Of a stretch of 64,000 bases of DNA, positions 61,383 to 64,000 are shown piece after piece. Position 1 is the stretch's first letter, and the number at the start of each line of letters is the position of its first letter. The stretch is from Batkoa obscura (Eukaryota > Entomophthoromycota > Entomophthoromycetes > Entomophthorales > Batkoaceae). Where the stretch lies: NCBI GenBank assembly GCA_030770535.1, contig JASVEC010000013.1, forward strand, positions 868,001-932,000, given 5' to 3'. The notes below the pieces were generated by a model, which did no database searches, was not told the DNA's origin, and saw only the letters and a list, made by a program, of their open reading frames with translations. The translations under genes and the position numbers were made by a program.

Positions 61383-64000
61383 TTTCCCTCCCTATGATTT
61401 GATATAGTGAATTTTTATGGCTTACTTACCGAGAACCTATGAGATGGAATTTGACTAGTTACAAATTGTATTCATTGAATCACATTGCTGATTTGAGAAA
61501 CTTGGCATGGACTCGGTTATATATAACGCTTGTTCGTTTATGTTTAATTGAATAGCTATCATACAAGTGTTTATGTATGACTTCATATGGTCCATCCCAT
61601 TTCAATGCTAGTTTATTTTTTCTAGATTGATTATAGGAAGGGTACAGATGAACGATATCACCTACTTTGAAGACAGCTAGACGAGGAAGTCGAGAAATGT
61701 CTTGTCGATACCTCCTTGTTTTCGAGTCTGTCAATGCATTAAAGGCGTCAACTTGGATAGCTATTAGTTTTTTTGTTAGCTTAAGCAAGTACATGTCAGG
61801 ACTCATCTCTTCTTGTCTAACTATCAAAGGAGCGAATGATATGGGGAGTCCCGGATGTCTCCCATAAAGCATAACAAAAGGGGATTTTTTGGTAATACTA
61901 TGTACTGAATATCTATATGCTAAAATAGCAGAATGTAGATATTCATCCCAAGAGCTAGTTTTATCGAAAGCCAGCTTCCTTAATATACGTACTAGTGTAC
62001 CGTTTACTCTCTCAACCATTCCGTTAGTTTCAGGATGATATGGAGCTGCAGTAGAATGCTTTATGGCCATTAGTCTAGCTAATTTCGGGAGAACCAGGTT
62101 AACAAAATTGGCAGCGTTATCAGTAAGTATCACCTGAGGGCTTCCATGCCTACAAATAATATCCTCGTATATAAATTTAGATATGTGAAAGGAAGTCTGA
62201 TTTGGTATTGCTTTTGCTTCAACCCACTTAGTTAGATGGTCGATAGCTACAACAATAAATTTGTTCCCTCTTACCGAGGAGGCCTCACAGAGAGGACCTA
62301 TTACATCTATACTTACCGTGTGAAATGCATGTTTAGGTAAAATAAACTTATAGGCTGTAGCTTTTATTTTACTTTGTTCCCTCTTGCAAACATCGCAATT
62401 ATTTATAAAGTCTTCCAAATCTGGTATCATTGATTCCCAATAGCAGGAGACTTTCATAGTATCGTATGTTTTTTGGAAGGCTGAATGTCCACAGATTACA
62501 TCATGGAATTGTTGGCATGCAGATAGTCGTGAAGAAGGCCTAATATATGGAATATATGTTCCCTTAATCTTTTTATACAAGGCATTATCTCTTACAATGA
62601 TATTTTGAGCGTTTTTCTCAAGCCATTGTTTGAGTTCAGGCTGCTGCTGCGGCCATTTATCTTTATTACCCAATAGATTGTACAAATCATCATCTATGGG
62701 GGTAGCTAGACAAATTCTGGGTAACCTGCTAAGCCCATCTGCATTTTGATGATCTTTACCTGGTTTATATACTATATCAAAACTATACGATTGTAGTTTT
62801 AGAGCCCACCTAGCTAAACGTCCTTCAGGATTAGTGATTGAATACAACCATTTTAGGGAAACATGATCAGTAATAACAGTAAAGTGAGTGCCGTAGATAT
62901 ACGGTCTAAATGCCTTTATAGCATGAATAATTGCAAGGCATTCTTTCTCTGTTGTAGTGTAGTTCCTTTCGTGTTTCGACAAGGTCCTAGAGGTATAGGC
63001 TATTGGGTGTTCACAATTGTTATCATCGAGTTGACTTAAAACACCTCCAACTGCAGTTAGACTAGCGTCAGTATGTAGTGAGAAGGGCTTTGAGAAATTT
63101 GGAAACATCAATACTGGGGCGTTAAGCAGCTTGTTGCGAAGCTCTTCAAAAGCTTGTTGGTGTTCTTCCTTCCATTGAAACTTGACTTCTTTCTTTAGTA
63201 ATTGGAACAGTGGGGTAGCTAAATTCGAAAAGTCTTTTATAAACCTTCGATAATAATTCATTAATCCAAGGAATACTTGTACCTCCCGCATCGTAGTTGG
63301 GGGGAGAAGCTCCTTCACTGCATCTAGTTTATTTGGAATAGGGGCTAGTCCTTTGTCAGAGACTTTATAGCCTAGAAATTCCAAACTAGTTTGGAAGAAT
63401 GAACACTTCTTTGGTTTTAACTTTAGATTGGCTTGACGGAGGCGCTCAAATACTGCTTTAAGATGAGTTAAGTGATCTATAAAAGTTCTTGAAAACACAT
63501 TCAAGTCATCTAAGTAAATTAATACGCACGAAAGTTTAAGGTCACCTAGTGTATTATCCATAAGACGCTGGAATGTAGCGGGAGCGTTCGAAAGGCCTTG
63601 TGGCATCCTAGTTGGTTGAAATAGTCCTTCAGAAGTTATTAAAGCGCACTTTTCTTGGTCTTCTGGATCCATTTCTACCTGCCAGTATCCTGAGATTAAA
63701 TCCATTGCTGAAAAGTATTTAGCACCTTGTAATCGGTCAACCGCATCGTCTATTCTGGGTAGAGGGTATACATCTTTCTTTGTGATTTTGTTAAGCTTTC
63801 TATAGTCCATAACTACTCTATTAGTTCCATCTTTTTTCTTAACGATCATAAGGGGGGAGGCCCATGGACTATTTGAAGGAATGATTAAACCTAGCCTTAA
63901 GAGTTTTTGAACTTCTTCTCGTTCTGCTTTGAGTTCAGATTGAGATTTACGATATGCTTTAGTTGCGACGGGTAATGAATCACATGTATATACTTTATGT
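60983..64000 (-). mobile_element. Ty3/Gypsy LTR retrotransposon, 3' portion
   Basis: Minus-strand element cut by the window edge; what is visible is a 3' LTR (60983-61382), a polypurine tract and most of pol. The pol frame (61480 to the edge) shows, in order, reverse transcriptase (YLDD-type active site), RNase H, an H2C2 zinc finger and a DDE integrase core, then a chromatin-end stretch with a GPY-type motif. Pol order RT-RH-INT is Ty3/Gypsy. Only the 3' part is in the window; that part reads as one open frame and looks whole, suggesting a young copy. The 5' LTR, gag and protease lie beyond the window. Confidence 0.95.

Overview
The window is very AT-rich (intergenic DNA even more so than genes) and carries eukaryotic genes with many short introns (mostly 45-100 bp, GT...TAG). 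It looks like nuclear DNA of a fungus, probably an early-diverging (zygomycete-grade) lineage: there is a Yak1 kinase, a Prs1/Prs5-type PRPP synthetase subunit, a Cdc42 GTPase, an mL40-type mitoribosomal protein, a GH16 glucanase-like enzyme, an LPMO-like secreted protein, an ACMSD homologue, a proton-channel-like voltage sensor and a Ty3/Gypsy element. The species cannot be fixed from sequence reading alone.

Layout. 0.4-10.2 kb: housekeeping block with cytosolic Hsp70 (-), CCT2 (-), BUD31 (+) and the DYRK kinase Yak1 (-). 10.2-12.5 kb: gene-poor, with a degenerate 5S-rRNA-like stretch. 12.5-23 kb: eIF5 (+), two pentatricopeptide proteins (-), V-ATPase subunit F (+), LAMTOR5-like Ragulator subunit (+), a small unknown protein (-), ACMSD (-) and Cdc42 (-). 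24.4-27.9 kb: Hv1-like voltage-sensor protein (+), GPN2-type GTPase (-) and a REEP/Yop1-family protein (+). 27.9-36.3 kb: gene-poor, AT-extreme, with microsatellites, a Cys-rich secreted protein (-) and the first copies of a short inverted-repeat element. 36.3-43 kb: pinin-like splicing factor (+), Prs1/Prs5-type PRPP synthetase subunit (-), an unexplained two-exon fragment and a cytochrome P450 (-). 43-46.5 kb: gene-poor, with a decayed gene that holds a short-element insertion. 46.5-59.5 kb: GH16 (+), a second REEP gene (+), mL40 (+), a low-complexity CxxC protein (-), HisRS (-) head to head with AsnRS (+), ALAD (-) and an LPMO-like secreted protein (-). 60.98 kb to the end: 3' part of a Ty3/Gypsy LTR retrotransposon on the minus strand, running off the window.

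The genes are mostly unrelated housekeeping functions with no operon logic. Several are in close divergent pairs that probably share promoters: CCT2/BUD31, PPR/VMA7, PPR/LAMTOR5 and HisRS/AsnRS. The strongest repeat signal is a family of about 105-112 bp non-autonomous elements, ten copies between 31.7 and 57.0 kb, with TIRs close to TGGGGATGT, flanked by TA and inserted in both orientations. I found no CRISPR array and no convincing tRNA. I did not find a clear novel multi-gene system; the best leads are the short-element family, the Hv1-like protein, the LPMO-like protein, the ACMSD homologue and several unusual gene structures.
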